Source: Microbacterium sp. ABRD28
GTDB taxonomy: Bacteria; Actinomycetota; Actinomycetes; Actinomycetales; Microbacteriaceae
DNA length: 64,000 nucleotides
Assembly (NCBI RefSeq): GCF_003850245.1
Contig: NZ_CP031015.1
Coordinates: forward strand, 2,480,001 to 2,544,000
Direction: 5' to 3'
This document shows, piece after piece, positions 51,769 to 60,510 of the stretch. Below the pieces are notes generated by a model. It was given only the letters and a program-made list of their open reading frames with translations. It ran no database searches and was not told where the DNA came from. A program made the translations under genes and the position numbers. Each line of letters opens with the position of its first letter. The stretch's first letter is position 1.

Positions 51769-52803
51769 TCACGCGGCACCGTCGAACATGCTCGTGACCG
51801 AGCCGTCCTCGAAGACCTCGCGCATCGCGCGAGCCAGCAGCGGCGCGATCGGGAGGATGGTCAGGCCGGGGAAGCGCTTCTCGTCCGGCACCGGCACGGT
51901 GTCGGTGACGACGACCTCGTCGATCGAATCGCTGCGCAGACGCTCGGCGGCCGGGTCGCTGAAGATCGCGTGGGTGGCGGCGACGATGACACGTTCCGCG
52001 CCGCTGGCCTTGAGGGCCTCGGCGGCCTTGACGATCGTGCCGCCGGTGTCGATCATGTCATCGACGAGGAGGCAGACGCGCCCCGTCACCTCACCCACGA
52101 TCTCGTTGACGGTGACCTGGTTCGCCACGTTCGGGTCGCGGCGCTTGTGGATGATGGCCAGCGGCGCGCCGAGGCTGTCGGACCACGTGTCGGCGACGCG
52201 CACGCGGCCGGTGTCGGGCGAGACGACGGTCAGCTTGGCACGGTCGGCGGCGCTGAGGGTGTCACGGAAGTACTCCAACAGCACGGGCTTGGCGAAGAGG
52301 TGATCCACCGGACCGTCGAAGAAGCCCTGGATCTGCGCGGCGTGCAGGTCGACGCTCATGACGCGATCGGCGCCCGCGGTGCGGAGCAGGTCGGCGACGA
52401 GGCGCGCACTGATCGGCTCGCGGCCGCGGCCCTTCTTGTCCTGCCTGCTGTACGGGTAGTACGGCGCGACCACGGTGATGCGCTTCGCCGACGCCCGCTT
52501 GGCCGCGTCGAGCATGATGAGAGTCTCCATCAGCCACTCGTTGACCGGCGGACCGAAGCTCTGAACGAGGAAGAAGTCGCATCCGCGGATCGACACTTCG
52601 AATCGGGTCAGGATCTCGCCGGAGGCGAAGGTGCGGTACTCGGTGGGCACGAGCTGCGTGCCCAGCCCCGCTGCGACCTCGTTGGCGAGAGCCTGGTGGG
52701 AGCGACCGGCTGCGACGACGAGCCGCTTCTTGGTCTTGGCGACGATACCGGGGGCAATGTCGTTGTCGCGGTCGAGATCAACTGTCTTCGTTTTGCGCGC
52801 CAT
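51769..52803 (-). CDS. prs: Ribose-phosphate pyrophosphokinase (PRPP synthetase)
   Basis: Makes PRPP from ribose 5-phosphate and ATP for nucleotides, His, Trp and decaprenyl-phosphoryl sugars. 344 residues, with about 20 extra at the N-terminus relative to E. coli. Motifs: PYYPYSRQDKKGRGREPIS for ATP, the class I signature DLHAAQIQGFF, and the PRPP loop CLLVDDMIDTGGTIVKAAE. ATG 52803 lies 26 bases inside the end of glmU, so the two are coupled, the usual actinobacterial glmU-prs order. Confidence 0.96.
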   Translation of the reverse strand: MARKTKTVDLDRDNDIAPGIVAKTKKRLVVAAGRSHQALANEVAAGLGTQLVPTEYRTFASGEILTRFEVSIRGCDFFLVQSFGPPVNEWLMETLIMLDAAKRASAKRITVVAPYYPYSRQDKKGRGREPISARLVADLLRTAGADRVMSVDLHAAQIQGFFDGPVDHLFAKPVLLEYFRDTLSAADRAKLTVVSPDTGRVRVADTWSDSLGAPLAIIHKRRDPNVANQVTVNEIVGEVTGRVCLLVDDMIDTGGTIVKAAEALKASGAERVIVAATHAIFSDPAAERLRSDSIDEVVVTDTVPVPDEKRFPGLTILPIAPLLARAMREVFEDGSVTSMFDGAA

Positions 52804-54250
52804 CGTCCGCTTTCTGTGACGTCCGGGCTCGCGCTGCGACCTCGGCCGCGGCCGTCCCGGGCCTGTTCTTCTCGACCCACCCCTCGACGTTGCGCTGAGG
52901 GGCAACACTCAGGGCCAGAGCACCGGCGGGGACATCTTTGCGGATGACGGCGCCGGCTCCGGTCTTCGCGCCGTCTCCGATCCTAACGGGCGCGACGAAG
53001 ACGTTGTGCGAGCCGCTGTGGACCTCGTCGCCGATCTCGGTGCGATGCTTGGCCACGTCGTCGTAGTTGGCGGTGATCGCCCCGGCGCCGAGGTTGACTC
53101 CGGTGCCGATCGTGGTGTCGCCGATGTACGACAGGTGCGGCACCTTGCTGCGCTCGCCGATGTCGGAGTTCTTCACCTCGACGAAGGTGCCGATCTTGCC
53201 ACCGGCCCCCAGACGGGCGTTGGGGCGGAGGTACGCGAACGGTCCGACCGTCGCATCGGCGCCGATCACCGCGAGGGTCGCGTCGGTGCGGGTGACCGTC
53301 GCCCTCTCCCCCACCTCGCAGTCGACGAGCGTGGTGTCGGGGCCGACGACCGCTCCCTCGCCGATGACGGTCGCGCGCAGGACGTGCGTGCCCGGCAGCA
53401 GAGTGACATCGGGCGAGAGGGTCGCGGTGACATCGATCCAGGTCGTGGCCGGATCCATCACGGTCACGCCTTCGCGCTGCCAGTGACGGACGATGCGGGC
53501 GTTCAGCGTGCGCGCCGCCTCGGAGAGCTGGATGCGATCGTTCACCCCGAGGGCGGCGGCCGCGTCGGGCGCGGTGACGGCGGCGACGGGCAGCCCCGCC
53601 TCGCGCAGCAGACCGATGACGTCGGTGAGGTACTTCTCACCCTGAGCGTTCGCGGTGCCCACCCGCGCGAGCTCGCGTCGGAGCGAGGCCGCGTGGAAGA
53701 CGTAGACCCCCGCGTTGATCTCGGTGACCGCGAGTTCGTCGGGATCGGCATCCTTCTGCTCCACGATCCGGGCGACGGTGTCGTCGCTCGAGCGGATGAC
53801 CCGTCCATATCCCGAGGCGTCCTCGAGCACGGCCGTCAGCAGGGTCGCGGCGGCCCGGCGTCGACGGTGGGTGTCGAGGAGCGCGGCGAGCATCTCGGCG
53901 TCGAGCAGAGGCACGTCGCCGCTGAGGACCAGGACGTCGTCGTCGGCCTCGCCGAGCGCCTCCAACCCGAGCTCGACGGCACGCCCCGTGCCGGGAACCT
54001 CGTCCTGATCGACGATCACCGCTTCGGGGAACACCTCGGTCGCCTCGAAGGCGACGAGGTCGCGTTCGTGACGCACGACGACGGCCGTGCTCCGGGGGCC
54101 GAGTCCCGCCGCGGTCTGCAGGACGTGACCGAGAAGCGAGCGGCCGCCGATGCGGTGGAGCACCTTCGGCGTGGCGGACTTCATCCGTGTGCCCTGCCCG
54201 GCGGCCAGGACGATCACCGAGAGCGAGGAGGATGCGGTGGTGTCTGTCAT
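52778..54250 (-). CDS. glmU: Bifunctional N-acetylglucosamine-1-phosphate uridyltransferase/acetyltransferase
   Basis: 490 residues. Makes UDP-GlcNAc for peptidoglycan. N-terminal nucleotidyltransferase: VLAAGQGTRMKSATPKVL near residue 15, and LSGDVPLLD. C-terminal left-handed beta-helix with hexapeptide repeats and acetyltransferase residues in SYIGDTTIGTGVNLGAG and ITANYDD. The ATG at 54250 starts one base after the mature 3' end of tRNA-Gln; there is no other start before the conserved region (a GTG at residue 12 is too close to it). The acceptor stem GGCGGAG would be the only Shine-Dalgarno; after tRNA processing the mRNA would be leaderless. Confidence 0.96.
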   Translation of the reverse strand: MTDTTASSSLSVIVLAAGQGTRMKSATPKVLHRIGGRSLLGHVLQTAAGLGPRSTAVVVRHERDLVAFEATEVFPEAVIVDQDEVPGTGRAVELGLEALGEADDDVLVLSGDVPLLDAEMLAALLDTHRRRRAAATLLTAVLEDASGYGRVIRSSDDTVARIVEQKDADPDELAVTEINAGVYVFHAASLRRELARVGTANAQGEKYLTDVIGLLREAGLPVAAVTAPDAAAALGVNDRIQLSEAARTLNARIVRHWQREGVTVMDPATTWIDVTATLSPDVTLLPGTHVLRATVIGEGAVVGPDTTLVDCEVGERATVTRTDATLAVIGADATVGPFAYLRPNARLGAGGKIGTFVEVKNSDIGERSKVPHLSYIGDTTIGTGVNLGAGAITANYDDVAKHRTEIGDEVHSGSHNVFVAPVRIGDGAKTGAGAVIRKDVPAGALALSVAPQRNVEGWVEKNRPGTAAAEVAARARTSQKADDGAQNEDS

Positions 54251-54251
54251 G

Positions 54252-54323
54252 CTCCGCCGCCAGGACTCGAACCTAGACCTCACAGCTCCAAAGGCTGTCG
54301 TGCTGCCATTACACCACGGCGGA
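54252..54323 (-). tRNA. tRNA-Gln(UUG)
   Basis: 72 bases fold as a cloverleaf: acceptor TCCGCCG/CGGCGGA, D arm GTGTAATGGCAGCAC, anticodon arm ACAGC-CTTTGGA-GCTGT (anticodon UUG), variable loop GAGGT, T arm CTAGG-TTCGAGT-CCTGG, discriminator G. CCA is not encoded; the next bases are C then the glmU ATG. Weak -10-like CAGACT lies about 25 bases upstream. Confidence 0.95.
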
Positions 54324-54367
54324 CCGCGCCCGCAGAGGGCGCCCGACAAGTCTGCCAGAGTGGATGC

Positions 54368-54865
54368 ATGCCCCGAGAGTCGGACGAAGTCGACCGCATC
54401 GTCGAGGCGTGGGATGCGCAGCGTCCCGACCTCGACTTCTCGCCCCTGGAGGTGCTCTCCCGGGTCGACAGGTTGTCGCGGCATCTCGATCGCGCCCGGC
54501 GGGAGGCGTTCCGCCGCAGCGAGCTGGAGCCGTGGGAGTGGGACGTCCTTTCGGCGTTGCGGCGGGCCGGCGAGCCGTTCCAGCTGAGCCCCAAGCAGCT
54601 GCTGCAGCAGACTCTCGTCTCCAGCGGCACGATGACCAATCGCATCGACCGCCTCGTGGGCCGACGTCTCGTGCGCCGGGAGGCGGACCCCGGTGACGGG
54701 AGGAGCATCCTGGTGACGCTCACCGAGGAAGGGCGCACCCGCGTCGACGCCGCGATCACCCGCCTCGTCGATGCCGAGGCCCTCCTTCTCGGCGCGCTGT
54801 CTCGCGGAGATCGGGATCGCCTCGCCGGACTGCTGAGAAAACTCAGCCTGGGTTTCGACGCGTGA
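54368..54865 (+). CDS. MarR-family transcriptional regulator
   Basis: 165 residues. Winged-helix domain (about 40-130): RRSELEPWEWDVLSALRRAG, recognition helix region LVSSGTMTNRIDRLVGRRLV and wing EADPGDGRSILVTLTEEG. Dimeric DNA-binding repressor, often released by small phenolic or drug-like ligands. Divergent to tRNA-Gln and convergent with the ABC-F gene (3 bases between stop codons). No obvious inverted-repeat operator seen in its short upstream region. Ligand and targets unknown. Confidence 0.92.
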   Translation: MPRESDEVDRIVEAWDAQRPDLDFSPLEVLSRVDRLSRHLDRARREAFRRSELEPWEWDVLSALRRAGEPFQLSPKQLLQQTLVSSGTMTNRIDRLVGRRLVRREADPGDGRSILVTLTEEGRTRVDAAITRLVDAEALLLGALSRGDRDRLAGLLRKLSLGFDA

Positions 54866-54868
54866 GTG

Positions 54869-56683
54869 TCAACCGATCTGCTCGATGAGGGCGAACCAGC
54901 GCGCTTCCGTCGTGTCACGCTCGGCCTCGAGGGCGCCGATGCGGCTCATCTCCGCGGAGAGACCTGCATAGTCGGACTGATCATGGTCGGCCAGGGCGAT
55001 CTTCGCGCGCGACACTTCCGTCTCGAGTTTCTCGATCCGTCGTTCGAGCGCGGCGGCCTCCTTCTGCGCCGCGCGAAGCTCGGCTCCGGTGAGCTCCGTG
55101 GTGGCCGGCGACGCCGTCGACTCGGAGGAAGCCGGCGTCGCGGCGGAGGAGAGCCTCCCCGCGGCGCGCAGCCGCAGATACTCATCGACGCCGGCCGGCA
55201 GATGTCGAAGCCGGCCCCCCAGCAGCGCGTACTGCTGGTCGGTGACCCGCTCCATGAAGTATCGATCGTGCGAGACGACGATCAGAGTGCCGGGCCAGGA
55301 GTCCAGGAGGTCTTCGAGCGCGGCGAGCATGTCGGTGTCGAGATCATTGGTCGGCTCGTCGAGGATCAGCACGTTGGGCTGGGACAGCAGGATCAGCAGC
55401 AGCTGCAGCCGCCGCTTCTGCCCTCCTGAGAGGTCTCGGACGGGAGTGGACAGCTGTGCGCTGGAGAATCCCATCCGCTCCAGCAGCTGCCCGGGTGACA
55501 GTTCCTGGGCCTTCGACCCGGCGCCGAGGGTGTAAGTCGTCCGCAGGCCCGAGATGACCACGCGCACGGGATCGTCCAGGTGCGGATCGAGCTCGTCCAT
55601 GCGCTGGCTCAGGATGGCCACCCGCACGGTCTTCCCCCGTTTGACTCGCCCGGACGTGGGCTCCAGCTCGCCCGAGATGAGCGACAGCAGAGTGGACTTG
55701 CCCGCGCCGTTGACTCCCAGGATGCCGGTGCGCTCACCCGGCGCGATGCGCCATTCGACGTCGTGGAAGACGTCGGTGCGAGTAGCGCCGTCGTCGAAGA
55801 CGACCGAGACGTCGAGCAGGTCGACGACGTCTTTTCCGAGTCGGGTGATCGCCAGAGCCTGCAAGGCGACCGGATCGCGCAGCTCGGGCACGTCCTCGAT
55901 CAGAGCGTTGGCGGCGTCGATGCGGAACTTCGGCTTGGACGTTCGGGCCGGAGCACCGCGGCGCAGCCACGCCAGCTCCTTGCGAGCGAGGTTCTGGCGT
56001 CGTGCCTCGATCGCCGCAGCCTGACGGTCGCGCTCGACCCGCTGGAGGATGTAGGCGGCGTACCCTCCCTCGAACGGCTCGACGACCCGGTCGTGGACCT
56101 CCCAGGTCATGGTGCAGACCTCGTCGAGGAACCAGCGGTCGTGGGTGACGACCAGGAGCCCGCCCTGGTTCGCCGGCCACCGGCGGCGGATGTGGTCGGC
56201 GAGCCATGCGATCGCCTCGACGTCGAGGTGGTTGGTCGGTTCGTCGAGGAAGAGCACATCCCAGTCGCCGACGAGGAGGGCGGCCAGGGCGACGCGGCGG
56301 CGCTGCCCTCCCGACAGCCCGGCGACCGGACCCTCCCAGTCCAGTCCTTCGAGGAGGCCGGCGATCACATCGCGCACGCGCGGATCCCCTGCCCATTCGT
56401 GATCGGGGCGGTCGCCGACCACGGCGAAGCGGACGGTGTGAGCGTCATCCAGGGTGTCGGATTGGTCGAGGACGCCGACGCGCACACCCCGCCTGACGGT
56501 CACCCGGCCGGAATCGGGCTCGAGCCGTCCGGCGAGCATGGCCAGCAGGGTCGATTTGCCGTCGCCGTTGCGGCCCACGACGCCGATGCGATCTCCCTCG
56601 TCGATGCCGAGGGAGACGCCGTCGAAGACGACCTTCGTGGGAAATTCCAGATGCAGGGCTTCAGCCCCGAGAAGATGCGCCAT
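54869..56683 (-). CDS. ABC-F family ATPase (Uup-like)
   Basis: 604 residues with two ABC domains and no transmembrane segments. Walker A GRNGDGKSTLL and GVNGAGKSTLL, signatures LSGGQRRRV and LSGGQKRRL, Walker B VLFLDEPTNHLD and VLILDEPTNDLD, with the interdomain linker (about 215-285) rich in Arg/Lys; a C-terminal coiled coil (about 520-600) is typical of Uup-type members. Acts on ribosomes or nucleic acids rather than in transport. A TAGCCT hexamer lies 9 bases before ATG 56683, at 56693-56698. Confidence 0.93.
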   Translation of the reverse strand: MAHLLGAEALHLEFPTKVVFDGVSLGIDEGDRIGVVGRNGDGKSTLLAMLAGRLEPDSGRVTVRRGVRVGVLDQSDTLDDAHTVRFAVVGDRPDHEWAGDPRVRDVIAGLLEGLDWEGPVAGLSGGQRRRVALAALLVGDWDVLFLDEPTNHLDVEAIAWLADHIRRRWPANQGGLLVVTHDRWFLDEVCTMTWEVHDRVVEPFEGGYAAYILQRVERDRQAAAIEARRQNLARKELAWLRRGAPARTSKPKFRIDAANALIEDVPELRDPVALQALAITRLGKDVVDLLDVSVVFDDGATRTDVFHDVEWRIAPGERTGILGVNGAGKSTLLSLISGELEPTSGRVKRGKTVRVAILSQRMDELDPHLDDPVRVVISGLRTTYTLGAGSKAQELSPGQLLERMGFSSAQLSTPVRDLSGGQKRRLQLLLILLSQPNVLILDEPTNDLDTDMLAALEDLLDSWPGTLIVVSHDRYFMERVTDQQYALLGGRLRHLPAGVDEYLRLRAAGRLSSAATPASSESTASPATTELTGAELRAAQKEAAALERRIEKLETEVSRAKIALADHDQSDYAGLSAEMSRIGALEAERDTTEARWFALIEQIG

Positions 56684-56729
56684 ATCCCTTCCAGGCTATG
56701 TCCCGCGATGGGGCGCGCAGACCAGACCC

Positions 56730-58040
56730 TCAGTACCAGAAGCTCAGGCGTGGCGCGCGAGGTGTGAGGAAGAGCGGTGCAACGAGATCGGCGTCGTCGA
56801 CGGCGAGCCGACCGGCGGCGGCGAGGGTCGTCACCGACACGCCGCCGAGGTAGATCGCCGACAGCTCCTCGATCCCGAGGCGCATGACCGGCGCGGCGGA
56901 GGCGGAATCGCCGACGTCTTCGACGGTTCCGAGGCCGTCGACCACCCGCAGCTGCCAGCGACCGGTGGACAGGCCCAGGGAGTCCTCGACGTCGAGCAGG
57001 ACATCGCCCGAACCCGTGTAGGTCCGCGCTTCCAGCGCGCGGGGGACGTCGATGATCCGCACATACTGGTGGTCGCGAACCGTGATGGTCGCGGCGCGCT
57101 GGTCGGCGATCATCCACCACAGCGGCTCATCGACAGCGAGTTCGCCGGCGTGGACCTCGCCGATGAGGTCGAGCTCGAGGAGGAAGCGCCAGAGCGCCGC
57201 GTAGGCCGCGGGCGTGACGGCGATGAGCGAGGCCACGTCGACGCGGGACTTGGTCCAGTCATCGCTGTTCTCGGTCACTGTATACAGCGCTGCTCCCCGC
57301 ACCGCGCCGGCGTCGTCACGCCACTGGATCGCCCGCCGCTTCCCGGGGTCCTTCGCATCGGGCCGCGTGCCCGCGAAACTGTCCCAGTGGCCGGCGGGGA
57401 TCTCCAGTTCACCGGCCGATCGCAGGCGCACCTCCTCGTGCAGGCCGGGCGCGATCTCGCGCCAGGTCTCTCGCGAGATGAAGTCCACCCGGCCGGATCT
57501 GCCGGGTCCGCGCCATCCGGCCCGCTTTGTGTCGATGACCCAGGTGGCCGCCGGAGCCGCCGGGGCGAAGCCGTAGCGGCCGTAGAGCGTGGCTTCGCTG
57601 ACGGTCAGCATCGCCAGCGGCACGCCGCCGGCGACGGCGCTGCGCAGCTCCGCCTCCAGCAGGGCGCGCGCGATACCGCGGCGCCGATGGGTGGGCGCGA
57701 CCGAGACGGCGCTCACGGCGCTGCCCGGCAGAACACCGCCGCCGGGGACGGTGAGTTCCGACAGCCACGATGCACTCGTGGCCACGGGCGCCGACCTGGT
57801 CGGGGTCTGAGGGTCGTACACCCCCGTCATGCGTCGATAGTCCCCGCGGGCGCGCGTCTCGCGCACCTGCTCATCAGTCAGTTCGGGATCGAGGAAACCG
57901 CGGGCGACGACCTGGATGAAGTCCTCGCGGTCGGCGTCGCCGGTGACCAACCTCATCTCGAGGCCCTGAGCCTCGAGGCGTTCTCGCGAGACCGGATCCA
58001 CGTCGCGCGCGAGATGGGCGGCGGCAGCAGAAGCATCCAT
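56730..58040 (-). CDS. Eis-like GNAT N-acetyltransferase
   Basis: 436 residues, the length of Eis proteins. N-terminal GNAT domain with the acetyl-CoA loop VSVAPTHRRRGIARALLE and YGRYGFAPA (general acid Tyr), a second degenerate GNAT domain and a C-terminal SCP2-like domain (from about 330) ending in RAPRLSFWY with a terminal carboxylate that acts as base in Eis. Mycobacterial Eis acetylates aminoglycosides and proteins; the natural substrate here is unknown. ATG 58040 is 7 bases after TAGCGT. Confidence 0.92.
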   Translation of the reverse strand: MDASAAAAHLARDVDPVSRERLEAQGLEMRLVTGDADREDFIQVVARGFLDPELTDEQVRETRARGDYRRMTGVYDPQTPTRSAPVATSASWLSELTVPGGGVLPGSAVSAVSVAPTHRRRGIARALLEAELRSAVAGGVPLAMLTVSEATLYGRYGFAPAAPAATWVIDTKRAGWRGPGRSGRVDFISRETWREIAPGLHEEVRLRSAGELEIPAGHWDSFAGTRPDAKDPGKRRAIQWRDDAGAVRGAALYTVTENSDDWTKSRVDVASLIAVTPAAYAALWRFLLELDLIGEVHAGELAVDEPLWWMIADQRAATITVRDHQYVRIIDVPRALEARTYTGSGDVLLDVEDSLGLSTGRWQLRVVDGLGTVEDVGDSASAAPVMRLGIEELSAIYLGGVSVTTLAAAGRLAVDDADLVAPLFLTPRAPRLSFWY

Positions 58041-58047
58041 GCCCACC

Positions 58048-58053
58048 ACGCTA
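58048..58053 (-). promoter_or_regulatory. -10 hexamer TAGCGT for the Eis-like gene
   Basis: TAGCGT on the minus strand ends 7 bases before ATG 58040; leaderless spacing. Confidence 0.5.
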
Positions 58054-58105
58054 GTGAGGGACACCGACAGGCGCACGCCGGTCGGTGTCCCTCACGCCGC
58101 TCGGC

Positions 58106-59026
58106 TCAGGAGATACCGTTCTCCTCGAGCCACTGAGTGGCGATGTCGTCGCTGGAGAGCTGGTCGACCGTGCTCTGGACGTTCAGGGCGACGAGCGCCT
58201 CCGGGGTCAGCGCGGCGCTCACCTGGTTGATGACGTCCGCGATCTCGTCGGCGATGTCGGCGCTGGCGACCGGCACCACGTTCGAGGCGAGGAACAGACC
58301 CTCGGGGTCGTCGAGCACGACGAGGTCTTCGGTCTGGATCCGCGGGTCGGCGGTGAAGACGTTCGCGACGTTGACGGTACCGGCGACGAGGTCTTCGACG
58401 GTGGTGTCACCGGTCGCCGAGAAGGACACGTCGACACCGTAGGTGTCGGCCAGGCCCTGGGGGCCGTAGGGACGCTCGGCGAGCTCGGGCGGCCCGCCCA
58501 GGGTCAGCGGCACGTCGACGTTCGCGAGGTCGGCGATCGAGGTCAGCGAGTACTCGTCGGCGAACGCGGCGGTCACGGTGTACGAGTCCTGGTCACTGGC
58601 GGTGGACTGGTCGAGCACCGTCAGCCCCTCGGGAAGCGCGTCGGGCAGAGCGGCGTAGACCTCTTCCGCGGTGCGGGCGGTGGTCTCTTCGTCGAAGTAC
58701 TGCAGCAGGTTTCCGCTGTACTCGGGGAAGAGATTCACCTCGCCGCTCTCCAAAGCGGGGATATAGGCGTCGCGCTGGCCGATCTGGAACTGACGCTCCA
58801 CCTCGAATCCGGCGTTCTCCAGGGCCTGGGCGTAGATCTCGGCGATGATCTCGTTCGAGTAGTAGGCCTGCGAGCCGACGACGATCGTGCTCGAATCGCC
58901 TCCCTCGGCCGGGCTCTCGCCGGCGTCGTCGAGCGGGTTGGATGATGCGCATCCGGCGAGGAACAGGCTCGCGGCGGCCATCAGGGCCGCGGCGCCGGTC
59001 AGGCGCTGCTGTCGTGCTGTGAACAT
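58106..59026 (-). CDS. Osmoprotectant ABC transporter substrate-binding lipoprotein (OpuBC type)
   Basis: 306 residues. Signal peptide with lipobox LFLAGCASS (Cys26), then an OpuAC domain: IVVGSQAYYSNEIIAEIYAQ, the LFPEYSGNLLQYF ligand region, YTVTAAFADEY, DPRIQTEDLVVLDDPEGLF. Family members bind glycine betaine, choline or carnitine through aromatic residues. Lies 30 bases after the permease gene, with an AGGAAGG Shine-Dalgarno. Last gene of the importer operon. Confidence 0.93.
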   Translation of the reverse strand: MFTARQQRLTGAAALMAAASLFLAGCASSNPLDDAGESPAEGGDSSTIVVGSQAYYSNEIIAEIYAQALENAGFEVERQFQIGQRDAYIPALESGEVNLFPEYSGNLLQYFDEETTARTAEEVYAALPDALPEGLTVLDQSTASDQDSYTVTAAFADEYSLTSIADLANVDVPLTLGGPPELAERPYGPQGLADTYGVDVSFSATGDTTVEDLVAGTVNVANVFTADPRIQTEDLVVLDDPEGLFLASNVVPVASADIADEIADVINQVSAALTPEALVALNVQSTVDQLSSDDIATQWLEENGIS

Positions 59027-59056
59027 GTGATTTCCTTCCTGGTGAGGTGTGGGGGC

Positions 59057-59824
59057 TCATCCCGCCGAGGCGAGAGAGACATCGCGTGGGTCGAGGTCGG
59101 CGTCGTCTGCCGAGCCGTCCGCCGCTTCGCGGGGGGAACTCCGACGTTCCCCCCGCCCCGGGTCGACCCCCCGCGGCACGACGGCACGCTGGAGGAGTGC
59201 GAGCAGCGCGTCCAGGACAAGGGCGAGGATCGCCACGAGGATCGCGCCTCCGAGGACCTGATCGAATCTCTGGAGCGGAATGCCCTGGATGATGGGCCAT
59301 CCGAGCCCACCGAGGTTGACGTACGCGGCGATGGTGACCGTCGCCACCACCTGCAAGGTGGCGGCTCGGAGCCCGCCGATGAGCAGAGGCAGACCCAACG
59401 GCACCTCCACCTTCCACAGGATCTGCCATTCGGTCATCCCCATCGCGCGGGCGGCGTCGATCACCCGCCTGTCGATCGCCTCGAGACCGGTATAGGCGCC
59501 CGCGAGCAGAGAGGGGATGGCGAGGACGACGAAGGTGATGACAGCTGCCTCGGGTCGTCGAAGGACGCCGAGGAGAAGGACCAGAAGGATGAGCAGACCG
59601 AAGGAAGGGATGGCGCGCGCAGCGCCGGAGATACCGACGGCGATGTCACGGCCGCGACCCGTGTGCCCGATGGCCCATCCGAGCGGAATGGCGATCGCCG
59701 CGGCGATGGCGACCGCGACGAAGGTGTACAGCAGCTGCTGACCGAGCAGAACCTGAAGAGCGTAAGGCCCCTGCAGGCGCTCCGGCGAGAAGATCCACGC
59801 GAGGGCATCGAGGAACAGACTCAT
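59057..59824 (-). CDS. Osmoprotectant ABC transporter permease (second)
   Basis: 255 residues, five to six transmembrane helices. BPD_transp_1 domain with the EAA-loop region DAARAMGMTEWQILWKVEVP. RAIPSFGLLILLV and the final LGGAILVAILALVLDALL helices are typical of OpuBB/ProW. The C-terminal 40 residues are acidic and cytosolic. ATG 59824 overlaps the first permease stop by 4 bases. Confidence 0.92.
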   Translation of the reverse strand: MSLFLDALAWIFSPERLQGPYALQVLLGQQLLYTFVAVAIAAAIAIPLGWAIGHTGRGRDIAVGISGAARAIPSFGLLILLVLLLGVLRRPEAAVITFVVLAIPSLLAGAYTGLEAIDRRVIDAARAMGMTEWQILWKVEVPLGLPLLIGGLRAATLQVVATVTIAAYVNLGGLGWPIIQGIPLQRFDQVLGGAILVAILALVLDALLALLQRAVVPRGVDPGRGERRSSPREAADGSADDADLDPRDVSLASAG

Positions 59825-60510
59825 GCGGCCGCCTCTCGGGTCAGCGGTGAGCGAGAGGTTGCACCGGCGCCCACGGAGGCACGGCGGGTCCACGGCATGA
59901 GTACGCGGCCGGCGAGGACGAGCAGCCCGTCGATGACGAGCGCGATGATCACCACCGCGACGATACCCGCGAGCACCTCGGGGATGATGCGGCGCTGGAG
60001 ACCGTTCGTGAAGAGGTACCCGAGATTGGTCACCCCGACGAGGATCCCGACGGTTGCGAGGGAGACCGTGCTCACGGCAGCGACGCGAAGCCCGGCCAGC
60101 ACGACCGGTCCGGCGAGCGGAAACTCCACGGCCCAGAAGCGACGGAATCCGCTGTAACCGACAGCGGTGGCCGACTGACGTACCGGCAGGTCGACCGAGT
60201 CGAGACCATCCGATACGGCGCGGACGAGGATGGCGATCGCGTAGATCGTCAGGGCGATGATGAGATTCGGCTCGCTGATCGCGCTGTAGCCGAAGATCGT
60301 CGGGAGGAGGATGAGCAGAGCCAAGGATGGGATCGTGTAGAGCAACCCGGTGATGGTGATCACCCATCCGCGCAGAAGCCGGTAGCGCCACGCGACCCAT
60401 CCCAGCGGTACGGCGAGAATGAACCCCACGACGAGAGCGATGATGCTCTGTCGGATGTGGATGAGGGCGAGTTCGCCGATCAGGTCGAGGTTGTCCAGAA
60501 CCCAGGTCAC
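59821..60510 (-). CDS. Osmoprotectant ABC transporter permease (first)
   Basis: 229 residues with about six transmembrane helices; BPD_transp_1 with YTIPSLALLILLP, EAA-like SATAVGYSGFRRFWAVEFP and GLRVAAVSTVSLATVG. Forms the channel with the second permease. GTG 60510 overlaps the ATPase stop by 4 bases. Confidence 0.92.
   Translation of the reverse strand: MTWVLDNLDLIGELALIHIRQSIIALVVGFILAVPLGWVAWRYRLLRGWVITITGLLYTIPSLALLILLPTIFGYSAISEPNLIIALTIYAIAILVRAVSDGLDSVDLPVRQSATAVGYSGFRRFWAVEFPLAGPVVLAGLRVAAVSTVSLATVGILVGVTNLGYLFTNGLQRRIIPEVLAGIVAVVIIALVIDGLLVLAGRVLMPWTRRASVGAGATSRSPLTREAAA

Noticed and set aside
53006..54367. Upstream part of a long plus-strand frame ending in the MarR regulator
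   Set aside because: It runs antisense to glmU and through tRNA-Gln. The regulator starts at ATG 54368, where the conserved sequence begins.
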